Assembly: GCA_964452085.1 (NCBI GenBank)
Contig: CAYVKL010000012.1
Coordinates: 1 to 60,974 of the forward strand
Direction of reading: 5' to 3'
Length of the DNA: 60,974 nt
Source: Methanobacterium sp964452085
GTDB taxonomy: Archaea > Methanobacteriota > Methanobacteria > Methanobacteriales > Methanobacteriaceae
Positions 32,955 to 41,857 of this stretch are shown piece after piece. Every line of letters begins with the position of its first letter. The first letter of the stretch is position 1. The position numbers and the translations under genes were made by a program. The notes beneath the pieces were generated by a model. That model was not told where the DNA came from. It saw nothing but the letters and a program-made list of their open reading frames with translations, and did no database searches.

Positions 32955-33452
32955 ATGAATCATATCTTCAACGACATCGAGATTATGAAGAAGTCCGGAT
33001 TTACTGGATTTTTGACCATTGGTGAACTGATGGATTCCAGAAAGACCATAGATACATCCAAGGGGGTCTATTTTGTACTTAATCTTTCGGAATCCTCTCC
33101 AACATTTGTAGAAAAGGGAACTGGGGGTTATTTCAAGGGGAACGACCCGAATGTTTCAATTGATGTTTTGAAAAGTAAATGGGTTGAAAATACCAAAGTG
33201 GTTTACATTGGGAGAGGTGGTCAAACAGATAAGAACTCGACACTCCATTCACGGTTATCGGATTATCTTCGATTCGGAAAGGGAAAGAAGGTCGGACATT
33301 GGGGTGGAAGATATATTTACCAGATTGGGAATTCTAAACAGTTGGTTATCTGTTGGAAATATACTGATTATCCTGAGGGAGTTGAATCTAACCTAATAGA
33401 TGAGTTTCTATCCCTCTATGGTAAACTTCCATTTGGTAATTTGAGAAAGTAA
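32955..33452 (+). CDS. GIY-YIG-like nuclease-fold protein, 165 aa
   Basis: I use the ATG at 32955 rather than the upstream TTG at 32937. KGVYFVLNLSESSP and VVYIGRGGQTDKNS provide the GVY...YIG pair of GIY-YIG domains. Downstream LHSRLSDYLRFGKGKKVGHW supplies the conserved Arg helix, and GVESNLIDEFLSLYGKLPFG a possible catalytic Glu and final Asn region. GIY-YIG domains cut DNA in homing, repair and restriction enzymes. The protein is 18 bases upstream of the Schlafen/AlbA-like gene, so the two probably share a transcript. Confidence 0.6.
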   Translation: MNHIFNDIEIMKKSGFTGFLTIGELMDSRKTIDTSKGVYFVLNLSESSPTFVEKGTGGYFKGNDPNVSIDVLKSKWVENTKVVYIGRGGQTDKNSTLHSRLSDYLRFGKGKKVGHWGGRYIYQIGNSKQLVICWKYTDYPEGVESNLIDEFLSLYGKLPFGNLRK

Positions 33453-33470
33453 AAACCTAAACAATCTCCT

Positions 33471-34685
33471 ATGAAACCACCATTTCATTATGAAGTTCGA
33501 ATCACCAAAATCCGACATATTTCCAAAGACAAATTTGACTTCAATATCACTCCGATATCATTCCCAAAAGAAAATCAACTGGAAGAAAATCCACTGGTAT
33601 CTCGACAACAATCATTGGATTATTATGTGAACTACATTTCGGTGTTATTGACCAGTTTGGGTCATGAATACCAATCCGACCTTCAATCAAGAGAGATTTT
33701 ACAATCTTACATTGAAAAGGGTAATAAAGACAGGATAATTACCCATGACCATGAGGATGAGATTTCAAAATCCATTTTTTTTGGAATAGGTGTATTCTTT
33801 ATCAACGATAAGAAAAAAGAAGAACACAAGAATAAATCAGAACCAATCGAAGAAATTACAGATAAAGAACTTCGAGAACTGGTTGATGTTATTGAAGAAA
33901 ATCCATTATTCTTTGAAGAACAATTAATACATGGGTTCGGATATTATGGAACTGAAGAAATTTTACCTGAAAACATCATAGAAAATTTGTGGATTGAAAT
34001 GATGACCTATAAGAAAAATGGATTTAACATTGATGATGAAACAGTTGAAGTTGGTCTGTATAATGACGAATCCAACACTGTTGATAGTTTAGAAATTTTA
34101 CCAACACCATTTGATTGGTCTGGATACGATGAACCAAGAGAAAATGAAGAACCCAGTGAAGGAAGGAATTTCGCAAAAAAGGACATCAATCTTAAACAAA
34201 TCATTCAAGGTGGGGAGTCATCCCAAGTGGAGTTCAAATCAACTTTAAAATATAATCTAAAGACCAAAAGTGTTGACCCCATGATGAAATCAACTATTGG
34301 AAAAACAATATGTGGATTCCTTAATACAGGGGGAGGATTTTTGTTTATTGGTGTTGATAATGAGGGTAAACCATTAGGATTATCAGATGATTTTAGTCTG
34401 TATGGGAAAAAGAATCAAAAAGATTTATTTGGGTTAGATTTTGACAATCTGTTAGGACATTATTTACCACAGTGGGTACAGGATAATATATTAGTTGATT
34501 TTCCCGAAATCGATGGAGTTGAAATCTTTGTTGTTATAGTCTTCCCAAGTAAATTAGAACCTGTATTTTTCAATGGTGAAAAAAAAGAGAAGGAATTTTA
34601 TATACGAAGAACAAAATCAACTAAGAAAATGGATGTCGAAGATTTTTTTAAATACTGGAGAAATCATTGGGGGAAGAAAGATTAA
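33471..34685 (+). CDS. Schlafen/AlbA_2-domain protein, 404 aa
   Basis: The N-terminal 240 residues are acidic and unrecognised. From about residue 243 the AlbA_2/Schlafen core appears: IIQGGESSQVEFKSTLKYNL (E...E-F-K), STIGKTICGFLNTGGGFLFI, GVDNEGKPLGLSDD and a final FYIRRTKSTKKMDVEDFFKY. This core binds nucleic acid, and in Schlafen proteins the E/E-F-K residues can act as an RNase. It is frequent in defence islands and as a transcription regulator. It lies in a plus-strand series of nuclease-like genes (32955-35624). Confidence 0.7.
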   Translation: MKPPFHYEVRITKIRHISKDKFDFNITPISFPKENQLEENPLVSRQQSLDYYVNYISVLLTSLGHEYQSDLQSREILQSYIEKGNKDRIITHDHEDEISKSIFFGIGVFFINDKKKEEHKNKSEPIEEITDKELRELVDVIEENPLFFEEQLIHGFGYYGTEEILPENIIENLWIEMMTYKKNGFNIDDETVEVGLYNDESNTVDSLEILPTPFDWSGYDEPRENEEPSEGRNFAKKDINLKQIIQGGESSQVEFKSTLKYNLKTKSVDPMMKSTIGKTICGFLNTGGGFLFIGVDNEGKPLGLSDDFSLYGKKNQKDLFGLDFDNLLGHYLPQWVQDNILVDFPEIDGVEIFVVIVFPSKLEPVFFNGEKKEKEFYIRRTKSTKKMDVEDFFKYWRNHWGKKD

Positions 34686-34760
34686 ACTACCCAAAATGGA
34701 TGATATTTCCAAATTCCGAACATTGATGAATGGGTTACCGTCATTATAAAATACCGAAAA

Positions 34761-35624
34761 ATGAAAGAAAACGATTTCAAAAGGAAATGTCGATACCATC
34801 AATCGTGGTTTCGTTCCGAGGTTTTAAAGGTCGGATACGATGATTATGTCAATATTCTCCAAGATGAAGATGGTCAACGGGGATTGAATTTTTATGACGG
34901 TTTCGATATTTTCAATACCGTTAAGGAAAATCTTAAAAACAAGTTTCAAAAACCTCTTTTTTGTAATCTTCTCCGTTCTGAACATATTCCTTACAATTTA
35001 TTTGTTCCACTGGATAGGGATAAAGAATTTGGGAAACAGGTCTTCAATGAAATCCTTGGAGATGAAATTGACAAAATATTGAAAATTAAAATCGAGTATC
35101 CCCCTAAACCCAAACAGAAATATCTGAATGATAATACATCTTTCGATACATACATTGAATACTTACACAAGGATGGTTTATCAGGGATAATTGGTATCGA
35201 GGTCAAGTATACTGAACTTTCTTACAAAATTGGAATAACGGAAAAGGAACGGATGGAAGATACAGACTCCTTGTATTATCAAGTGTCAAAGAAATCTGAT
35301 GTCTTTAATGACAGGGATTTAAAAGAATTGGTTCAAGACGATCTTCGACAAATTTGGAGAAATCACTTACTTGGTGAGAGTATCCTACTTGTGGGTAAAC
35401 CAAAATTCAGTCATTTCCATTCCTTGACCTTTTACCCTCTGGGGAACACTCACTTTACTAAGGTTATACCTGAATATCAAGAGTTTTTGAAACCTGAATG
35501 TCGGGACAGGGTTCAAGGGGTGACATATGAACGATTCTTTGAAATCTGTCGAGAACTTTTAATAAAACAGGAATATGGGAAGTGGTTGGAATATTTGGAG
35601 AAAAGATATATTCCTCTATCATGA
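34761..35624 (+). CDS. PGN_0703-type PD-(D/E)XK restriction-like nuclease, 287 aa
   Basis: The pattern NLLRSEHIPYNLFVPLDRDK followed by YLNDNTSFDTYIEYL (catalytic Asp) and GIIGIEVKYTELSYKIG (E-x-K) is that of the PGN_0703 family of putative restriction endonucleases. The Gln/Asp helix region DDLRQIWRNHLLGESILLVG follows at the expected place. Its start lies 75 bases after the Schlafen-like gene. No dedicated methyltransferase is adjacent. Specificity unknown. Confidence 0.7.
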   Translation: MKENDFKRKCRYHQSWFRSEVLKVGYDDYVNILQDEDGQRGLNFYDGFDIFNTVKENLKNKFQKPLFCNLLRSEHIPYNLFVPLDRDKEFGKQVFNEILGDEIDKILKIKIEYPPKPKQKYLNDNTSFDTYIEYLHKDGLSGIIGIEVKYTELSYKIGITEKERMEDTDSLYYQVSKKSDVFNDRDLKELVQDDLRQIWRNHLLGESILLVGKPKFSHFHSLTFYPLGNTHFTKVIPEYQEFLKPECRDRVQGVTYERFFEICRELLIKQEYGKWLEYLEKRYIPLS

Positions 35625-35669
35625 AAATTCATTAAGTAGACTGTTAGTGACTTAAAAAAACAATTACCA

Positions 35670-36233
35670 ATGATAATAATGTGTTTAATTACAAAACCAG
35701 AGTTAGTTTCAGGTCTTGTTTCTGGATTGGTATTATCCTTCCTTATTTGGGGGTATCAAATACTAATTCGAAGAATAAGAATCATTCGTGTGATATTCGA
35801 TAAATTAGATGATAATAAAATTGGTATCGTAAATCTTAGTTTGTGGAGAATCTCAAATATCGAAATTACAGGATTGATAACTTATAAACGAAATGGGATT
35901 AGAAACAGACATACCATAATGATAGAAAATGAGAAATCATACATGACTACCGAACCTCTTAAAGGAGTGAAACTTGGAAATTACATCAAATGTCATTTTT
36001 TAAGGAAAGAAATATCCTCATTGAAGAAACTGAATCCAAGATATTTAGATATAGACATGACTCAGGTTGTTTTAAAACCACCTATTTCTATTCAGAATTT
36101 TAATGACCTTGAAAACAGGTTAAACAACATAGATGATAGTAATCTCAATTTCTTTGTACATTATTACGGAAAACTATCTACTGTATTGAAAATCCGTAAA
36201 GAGACATACCCAGAACAGAAATCTCATTTATAA
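35670..36233 (+). CDS. Membrane-anchored hypothetical protein, 187 aa
   Basis: One N-terminal hydrophobic span (LVSGLVSGLVLSFLIWGYQI) is followed by a basic segment (RRIRIIR) and a beta-rich cytoplasmic domain (IGIVNLSLWRISNIEITGLI...). No family is recognised, although immunoglobulin-like domains of membrane effectors can look similar. It overlaps the convergent UDG-like gene by 10 bases. Confidence 0.55.
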   Translation: MIIMCLITKPELVSGLVSGLVLSFLIWGYQILIRRIRIIRVIFDKLDDNKIGIVNLSLWRISNIEITGLITYKRNGIRNRHTIMIENEKSYMTTEPLKGVKLGNYIKCHFLRKEISSLKKLNPRYLDIDMTQVVLKPPISIQNFNDLENRLNNIDDSNLNFFVHYYGKLSTVLKIRKETYPEQKSHL

Positions 36234-36874
36234 AATCCCAAATGTTTCATTCCGATGATAAACTCATTCTTCCCACCCCTTGATGGATGACGGATATAAA
36301 CCACTTCCTCATTGGGAAAGTTCTTTCTAAGTAACCTTTCACCAACTCTACCTAAAGAACCCAGTGTTTTAGGATTAAAAACATCGTAAACCATTGTTAA
36401 GTATTCCAGACCTTCCAAAACTTCGGATGTCGATGGTTGTCTGTTACTTTCTGGATTTCCGATGTCATGTGGATGAAAAGGAAATGAGTTCCATAGAATT
36501 GGAACTGGTTTATCCTGACCGAGAAACTCCCACATTATTGTACCCGTTTTTTCTTTGACAACTTTTTTTAATACAACCCTGTCCCCAATCTCCCTGAACA
36601 TCTTGTGATTTGAGTTCCTGACAACAAACCCACTTGTAAATGGAATACCTGTCCACCGACATCCATCATAACCGGGTGATTCACCAATCAGTAGGATTGA
36701 TGGGTTATTCCTAATCAGATATGAAAAATATTCACGGAGATTATTGAGAACATCCTTATCCTTGTATGGATTGAAAACTGTATCAGTAGATTTAAGTTTC
36801 GACAATTTCTCTAATAAAATTTCAATACTTCTCTGTTTTTCCAGAACATTCTTCTGTTTCTCCATAAAGTTCAT
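36224..36874 (-). CDS. Uracil-DNA-glycosylase superfamily protein, 216 aa
   Basis: Motif 1 is ILLIGESPGYDGCRWTGIPF, matching the (G-E-x-P-G) water-activating and pocket residues of UDG families 4-6. A middle WNSFPFHPHD replaces the usual aromatic/Asn segment. Motif 2 is IRHPSRGGKNEF, with HPS near the C terminus. These enzymes remove uracil or related bases from DNA. The start overlaps the upstream gene by about 50 bases, so the pair is a tight unit; M4 (36865) is an alternative. On this element it could be repair or an attack on modified foreign DNA. Confidence 0.75.
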   Translation of the reverse strand: MNFMEKQKNVLEKQRSIEILLEKLSKLKSTDTVFNPYKDKDVLNNLREYFSYLIRNNPSILLIGESPGYDGCRWTGIPFTSGFVVRNSNHKMFREIGDRVVLKKVVKEKTGTIMWEFLGQDKPVPILWNSFPFHPHDIGNPESNRQPSTSEVLEGLEYLTMVYDVFNPKTLGSLGRVGERLLRKNFPNEEVVYIRHPSRGGKNEFIIGMKHLGFYK

Positions 36875-37487
36875 TTAGTCGGTTGATTTTCTTTTCCTTT
36901 GAGTACTTTCCCCAATGACAATCCTTTCTATAAAGACATTTCTCACAAGTTGAAATCAATTTATCTTGACCTGTTGATGAGGTCAACATTTTCATGATTT
37001 TCTTGGTACTTGATTTATATTCATTGGAAATGTCATTTTTCTTGTTGGAAATTAGTGTTTTGAGGATTTTATCAATCCTTGATTTAATTTCAGAATGACC
37101 CCAACTCACAGGGACACCTCTTGATGTATATGGTATTTCTATACAATTGTCTTTGGGAATGAGTAATGTATTGGATGATTTGAACCCAAAATGACCATTG
37201 GAAAAGGTTTGACCGACTTTGAAATATCCCATTACCTTATTAACTCCGTTATGTCTGGTATAGAAAAGAACATACTTATCGGGGTCATCAATCTTCAAAA
37301 TATTTCTGACCTCTTTACCATGACATCCATCATCATAGGAAAGTGTTTCAAATTTTGGATATTGGTAATGACCTGTATTCGTTGGGTTACACTTGAAAAA
37401 ATCCCGATACATCAAATTTTCTTCAATAAACTTACAATCCCTTGGAAAATCAGGAAGGGAATTGTAATAGAATAGAATCCATTTCAA
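36822..37487 (-). CDS. Unknown protein coupled to UDG, possible modification-sensing (NMAD/EVE-like), 221 aa
   Basis: Starts MKWILFYYNSLPDFPRDCKF; the strands ILFYYNSLP and KYVLFYTRHNGVNKVMGYFK with GFKSSNTLLIPKDNCIEIPY resemble the beta-barrel of EVE/PUA-like or NMAD modified-base readers. This is weak inference. A C-terminal Cys cluster (STCEKCLYRKDCHWG) could bind zinc or an Fe-S cluster, which is interesting beside a UDG-type enzyme. The gene overlaps the UDG-like gene by 53 bases, implying one functional unit. Confidence 0.55.
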   Translation of the reverse strand: MKWILFYYNSLPDFPRDCKFIEENLMYRDFFKCNPTNTGHYQYPKFETLSYDDGCHGKEVRNILKIDDPDKYVLFYTRHNGVNKVMGYFKVGQTFSNGHFGFKSSNTLLIPKDNCIEIPYTSRGVPVSWGHSEIKSRIDKILKTLISNKKNDISNEYKSSTKKIMKMLTSSTGQDKLISTCEKCLYRKDCHWGKYSKEKKINRLNELYGETEECSGKTEKY

Positions 37488-37582
37488 TTCAAATGATTTT
37501 AAACATATACACCAAAGATAAATAGAAATTGGTCGTTTGATACCGTGTTCCTACCTTTGACACAAACAATTCTTCAAAATAA

Positions 37583-38278
37583 ATGACCCAGATGTCAGAC
37601 CAGATTCTCAAATACGAAAAATTTATCCGTGATACCTTAGACAATGAACGGACATGGGAACTAAGTGATAAAGTTCTTTATAAAATGTGTCAAGACCACC
37701 CAAACCATAATGATTCCAAAGAAATTATCATGAAAACCCGTATCATTGGTAGGGTTTATTCAGTTCAACTGGAAAGACGGAAAAACAAGGGAACACTCAA
37801 TGGTGATAAGTTTTATGAAAAAAAAGTCATACCAACTTTCAAAAATTCAGGATTAGATGGTAGGTTATCCAAATTGAGGTCGAAAACTCTTTCCCCAAAG
37901 ATTTTTGATGAGGTTTTTCAAGTCCATAAGGATTTGATGGACAAGATATATGTCATAACAAAAATGGACAATCGGTCATTTTGTTCAAAATATCTTCATT
38001 TCCATTTACCAGACCTTTTCTTCCTCTATGATTCACGGTTAAGACAATCTGTTTCAATTCTTAAAGGGATAATCTCAACGGAACAAAAACATGAATTCCT
38101 ATTAAATACCAATGAAATTGATATTGAGTATGTAGAATTCTATCTGAAATGTTATAACCTCAGAACAGAATTGGAAACCTTTTTTAATCGAAAATTGACG
38201 ATACGGGAATTTGATACCGTGATGATTGAACTTTCAAATCAATTGGAGATTCAACATAACCAGAATATTGAATATTAG
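37583..38278 (+). CDS. Conserved hypothetical protein, 231 aa
   Basis: All-helical; the blocks YKMCQDHPNHNDSKEIIMKT, RIIGRVYSVQLERRK, FYEKKVIPTFKNSGLDGRLS and FCSKYLHFHLPDLFFLYDSR resemble a family I recall as hypothetical in many bacteria, with a layout reminiscent of DNA-glycosylase-type helical folds but no HhH motif. The LYDSR segment may be functional. It is divergent from the UDG-like pair, with about 95 bases between starts. Function unknown. Confidence 0.6.
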   Translation: MTQMSDQILKYEKFIRDTLDNERTWELSDKVLYKMCQDHPNHNDSKEIIMKTRIIGRVYSVQLERRKNKGTLNGDKFYEKKVIPTFKNSGLDGRLSKLRSKTLSPKIFDEVFQVHKDLMDKIYVITKMDNRSFCSKYLHFHLPDLFFLYDSRLRQSVSILKGIISTEQKHEFLLNTNEIDIEYVEFYLKCYNLRTELETFFNRKLTIREFDTVMIELSNQLEIQHNQNIEY

Positions 38279-38282
38279 AAAA

Positions 38283-38465
38283 CTATCCCATTCTTGAAAT
38301 TATTTCACCGGGATTCACAGGGTCATCCATACCAAACCCCTTCTCTCCTTCCAACCTCCTTCGGTTCATTTTCTCCCGTTTTTGTCTTTTCTTCCTATGT
38401 TTCATTCGAAGTTTAGACTGTATGTACCCTTCGAAGGTTAGAATGAACTTATTTGAGGTTTTCAT
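38283..38465 (-). CDS. Very basic small protein, 60 aa
   Basis: Lys/Arg-rich middle (LRMKHRKKRQKREKMNRRRL) with a short hydrophobic start and a GMDDPVNPGEII tail. The start overlaps the upstream helix-turn-helix gene by 17 bases. The charge suggests nucleic-acid binding, but the composition is simple and the gene could be spurious. Confidence 0.35.
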   Translation of the reverse strand: MKTSNKFILTFEGYIQSKLRMKHRKKRQKREKMNRRRLEGEKGFGMDDPVNPGEIISRMG

Positions 38466-38673
38466 TTAGTTGGATTTCTTTGAAAATATCAGGAAAATAG
38501 AGGAGTAAGTCTTTATATCGATACAAAATTTGATTTTTGTATCTTATCCCAATGAGTTTCTTTCTTATTTTACGGTACAACGTACTTACTGGAATTGATG
38601 TTTGTTTTCGGATTGTAAGGAAGTCCAGTAGAAGTTCGTTGTCCTTTTCGTCATAGTATACCATTTTGCCCAA
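38449..38673 (-). CDS. Excisionase-like helix-turn-helix protein, 74 aa
   Basis: TIRKQTSIPVSTLYRKIRKK (helix-turn-helix), followed by a wing LIGIRYKNQILYRYKDLLLY, is a MerR/excisionase-type (HTH_17) domain that fills almost the whole protein. It likely regulates element genes or assists recombination. It heads a short minus-strand unit with the basic 60-residue protein. Confidence 0.6.
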   Translation of the reverse strand: MGKMVYYDEKDNELLLDFLTIRKQTSIPVSTLYRKIRKKLIGIRYKNQILYRYKDLLLYFPDIFKEIQLNENLK

Positions 38674-39035
38674 GTCTTTTTCGTTATATATAAATCCCTT
38701 GAAACCGTTTTTCTGAAAAAGATACTATGATTGAAAGTCACAGATATAACACATAATTAGTAAGTTATAATTAATATTAATTTTTCTCACCAAAATCAAA
38801 GACTTCAACCACTTGACAAAATATTTGTATTAGTCAGATTATCAGATAGAAGTGAGATGTTTCATTTCAAAATTCAGTTTGAACAATCTGTCTCATTGAT
38901 TATCAATGTGGTAATCGATTTTCAGAAGATTAGGTTTTAATGTAAATCCAATCCATTTAGGAACAACCCTTGGTGTGCTTAAAAACACAGGAAAAGTAAT
39001 GAAATTTAATGTTTTACGAAACTCTGAAAAACATT
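38674..39035. other. Intergenic stretch, nothing recognised
   Basis: A+T-rich, upstream of the 38449 regulator and downstream of the 39036 gene. No gene, repeat or strong promoter box is recognised. Confidence 0.4.
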
Positions 39036-39959
39036 TTATGTTTGATAGGAGAAACCATGATGAGACTCATATTTCCCATTTAAAAAAGTAAAATACACCA
39101 TTTCTTCAATAACAAGACCAGCGTCATTATAAATAAGTTCACGACAACGGAAACCACCATCTCCGTGTTTCACCTTTAAAATGTATTTGTTGTGAGAGTA
39201 AATATATTCGATAGATTCATTTTTCAAAACATCAATTTCTTTGATCTTCCTATTCTCAGAATACTCATAAATTGTATGAATTGTTATTGTGCCATTTACA
39301 TCATATGACTTTGAAGATATTATGTTACCATCACTATCATATTCATTTTTCCTTGTACTGATAAGTTCTTTGCCAGAGAAAGATTTGATTTTATAGTATT
39401 GAACCTCTCTTATTCGGTCTTGACTATCCAGAATTGATATGGTTTCGGAATCATAAGGCCCTTCTTGTTTCATAATATTGCCATTCTTTGTGATGATAAT
39501 ATCTTTCCTATTGATTACTTTCCTTTCCAAACTATATTCAGGGTAATAGGATTCTTCATAAACACATTGTCCAGTTGAACTAAATCTTTCAATCTTTTCA
39601 TTGACTAATTGAAACAATTTGTCATCTATAATTTCATATTTCAAATTGTCATTTTTAATTTTCAGTGATCGTTTTAATCCTTTATAATGACAAGTGTTCC
39701 CATATGAATCATATTCAAAAAGTTCAATTCTCAACGGGACAGGACACTCCCAACCGGAACCATAGTATGTGTCATTATCAGACCATATCATACAAGAAAC
39801 TCTTCCGTCTTTATAAGACCCAATAAAAGCATTTGTCAAGAAATAGTCCGGGATTCTTAAACGGTCAACAATTTTACATCTTCGTATATTGTACTTTAAT
39901 ATAAGGTCTCGTTGGCGGTTGAATTTATATTGGAATTCATTCATAAGAAAAGATTTCAT
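39036..39959 (-). CDS. YwqK/MORN-like repeat protein, 307 aa
   Basis: The C-terminal half is a series of short beta hairpins of the pattern N.YD..G.I....YD.NG.I (KNEYDSDGNIISSKSYDVNG, LIYNDAGLVIEEMVYF), like YwqK-type antitoxin or RHS-like repeats. The N-terminal half (residues 20-100) is beta-rich without a clear domain (SCMIWSDNDTYYGSGWECPV). It overlaps the upstream small membrane protein gene by 23 bases. It could be an immunity or structural protein; function unknown. Confidence 0.5.
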   Translation of the reverse strand: MKSFLMNEFQYKFNRQRDLILKYNIRRCKIVDRLRIPDYFLTNAFIGSYKDGRVSCMIWSDNDTYYGSGWECPVPLRIELFEYDSYGNTCHYKGLKRSLKIKNDNLKYEIIDDKLFQLVNEKIERFSSTGQCVYEESYYPEYSLERKVINRKDIIITKNGNIMKQEGPYDSETISILDSQDRIREVQYYKIKSFSGKELISTRKNEYDSDGNIISSKSYDVNGTITIHTIYEYSENRKIKEIDVLKNESIEYIYSHNKYILKVKHGDGGFRCRELIYNDAGLVIEEMVYFTFLNGKYESHHGFSYQT

Positions 39960-40230
39960 TGCGTGGTAAAGAATGTCTTACTTTATAATTTGTTTTTACA
40001 TAGATAATGTCACCTTGTATGTCAATTATTTCAGCAGTTATCTTTTTTTTATGATTCTCAGGATCAATAATTTTACACTTATTTCCTACAACAAGATTAC
40101 TCCTAAACATCTTTGTCCGATTTTCTGATCTTAGAGTTTTTCGACTTGTCAAAGTAAAAATCACTAAAATTAAACCAATAATAACAATGATCCAGACCAT
40201 AGAATAATTTTTGTCAAAGATGGGAATCAC
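39937..40230 (-). CDS. Small membrane protein with KOW-like domain, 97 aa
   Basis: An N-terminal membrane span (VWIIVIIGLILVIFTL) is followed by a small beta-barrel-like domain (VVGNKCKIIDPENHKKKITA, then EIIDIQGDIIYVKTNYK). The C terminus overlaps the start of the repeat-protein gene by 23 bases. The start may be M1 or M11. Function unknown. Confidence 0.5.
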   Translation of the reverse strand: MIPIFDKNYSMVWIIVIIGLILVIFTLTSRKTLRSENRTKMFRSNLVVGNKCKIIDPENHKKKITAEIIDIQGDIIYVKTNYKVRHSLPRNEIFSYE

Positions 40231-40414
40231 AAATGTAAATCAACTTTACGATATTGGGAATGAAAAAGTTTTAAGGCAATAATTTTCAAACAATCCAATT
40301 CATAAAGAAAATTATTTACATTGAATATCAGACAATTAACGATTCTGTTGAAAAAAACTTGTGTTTTTCGTTTCACCTATTGACCCTTTCTCTGATTAAC
40401 CAATAAAAACGGTT

Positions 40415-40597
40415 ATGAAAAGGAAAACGAGAAAACAACGAGTGAATGAAATTGTGGATTATCTGGAATTCTATGTACGATACTGTAAAAATGAACGGTA
40501 TCAAAAACTGTTTGAGGAGATTGACAGAGATATCAAACGAATACTTGAAAAAGAGAAACAGAATAAGGTCAATTCTTGTAAATCGGGGACTTCTTGA
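40415..40597 (+). CDS. Charged helical protein, 60 aa, possibly the 5' half of a frameshifted gene
   Basis: MKRKTRKQRVNEIVDYLEFY followed by a strongly charged helix (FEEIDRDIKRILEKEKQN) looks genuinely coding. The frame ends at 40597 while another plus-strand frame continues with similar composition, so this could be the first half of a single gene broken by a frameshift around 40560-40580, or a separate small gene. Confidence 0.45.
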   Translation: MKRKTRKQRVNEIVDYLEFYVRYCKNERYQKLFEEIDRDIKRILEKEKQNKVNSCKSGTS

Positions 40598-40625
40598 CCT
40601 GTTTGTCATTAAACATTTTTTTATC

Positions 40626-40913
40626 ATGTTGATCTTCATCAATTTTGTCCCGGATATGGATGAAGAACTGAAGAACCGGTTTTTACAACTAAAACTGGAA
40701 GAGTTGTTGAACAATAGTACCCGACCGTTTCCAACGATAATTTGTGAAATGGAAAGACCCGAAATAATTGAATTGGTCAGGAAATTCTGTTTATATACAC
40801 CGAACATGAAACCATTCAAGGGAAAACGAAAACTCTCCCTTATTCCTGAAGGATTAGAATTTCAACAGGTTAAGGATTACGGGGACTTATATATTGAGGT
40901 GTTTATTAATTGA
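40626..40913 (+). CDS. Hypothetical protein, about 95 aa
   Basis: The frame opens at 40446, but that part overlaps the charged helical frame, so I start at the ATG at 40626 (MLIFINFVPDMDEELKNRFL); 40656 is also possible. It contains EELLNNSTRPFPTIICEMER and a beta-rich end. It may be the C-terminal half of the 40415 gene after a frameshift. No family recognised. Confidence 0.45.
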   Translation: MLIFINFVPDMDEELKNRFLQLKLEELLNNSTRPFPTIICEMERPEIIELVRKFCLYTPNMKPFKGKRKLSLIPEGLEFQQVKDYGDLYIEVFIN

Positions 40914-40999
40914 AGACAAAGACCATCATCTTTCAGATACCCAACAATCCTTTCTGAGTATATGGGGAGTAATATATCCTATTGAATCTGAACTAATTG

Positions 41000-41818
41000 T
41001 TAATCAATAGTCCCATTAGTATTTGAGACTTTGTTTCTTAACCCGTTTCTATTGTAACCGTGTTTTTGGAATTCGTCAATCCATATCAGTTTATGTCCTT
41101 TTCGGTCTTTCCCGATTCGTTGGTGACGAATGTGACCAGAAACCGAGAACCCATCTAATCTTACATAAGTGTTGAATTTCCTACTATCCCAAACTTTGAT
41201 ACTATTTTTATTCTCGTTTATGTACTTGTCATTAGAGGTCTTCCCCCTACCATTAGGTGGGACAATCACAATTTCTTTTTCATCAATCAGTTTTTCAAAA
41301 ATGACGGAATATACAAATCGGTAAACATATTGTATTAATCCGGTTTTAACACTATCAATGTTCATAGAGAAAAATGTGACACATGAATTCTGGAGTTCGT
41401 TGTTATCCAAATCGTCATTAACACTACCTGATATTAATGGAACTCCTGTGTCTTTATCAAATATGGAGAACGAAACAACCTTATTGTAGAGTTCTAAGAT
41501 ACATCCGAAATTTTGGTCGAAGACTACTCCACTAAAATTGAGAATATCACTATATTCCTTTTTACATTCTTCATGGTAAACTTCACAGATAGAAACACGA
41601 TGTTTTTCTACCATTTCTATAAAGGGAGTTGTGAGAACTATTATGTTGTCTGACAGTGGTTGAATTCTCTCCTTCAGGATTTTCTTGTATACCGACCACA
41701 CACGTAGATATTCCAAATCTTGTTCACCTTTTTTAATTAAACACGACATATAATTCTTCTCAATTTGGTCAAAATGACCATTGAACATTAAATCAATAGA
41801 TGGAATTTTCACTTTCAT
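41000..41818 (-). CDS. Unknown protein of the ParB/radical SAM/GNAT cluster, 272 aa
   Basis: Helical N terminus and a mixed middle region (IIVLTTPFIEMVEKHRVSIC). A distinctive C terminus, GFSVSGHIRHQRIGKDRKGH followed by KLIWIDEFQKHGYN, resembles a GH-x-R-x-Q...G...K-x-IWI motif I recall from phage and island proteins of unknown role. It lies 40 bases after the GNAT-like gene on the same strand and probably belongs to the same operon. No enzymatic motif is evident. Confidence 0.55.
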   Translation of the reverse strand: MKVKIPSIDLMFNGHFDQIEKNYMSCLIKKGEQDLEYLRVWSVYKKILKERIQPLSDNIIVLTTPFIEMVEKHRVSICEVYHEECKKEYSDILNFSGVVFDQNFGCILELYNKVVSFSIFDKDTGVPLISGSVNDDLDNNELQNSCVTFFSMNIDSVKTGLIQYVYRFVYSVIFEKLIDEKEIVIVPPNGRGKTSNDKYINENKNSIKVWDSRKFNTYVRLDGFSVSGHIRHQRIGKDRKGHKLIWIDEFQKHGYNRNGLRNKVSNTNGTID

Positions 41819-41857
41819 ATGTTTATCTTTTTAATATCATGTTGTTATACTTTTTTC

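Noticed and set aside
40373..40819. Minus-strand 148-codon frame
   Set aside because: Antisense to charged helical frames on the plus strand. Its Phe/Ser/Arg-rich composition is typical of a shadow.
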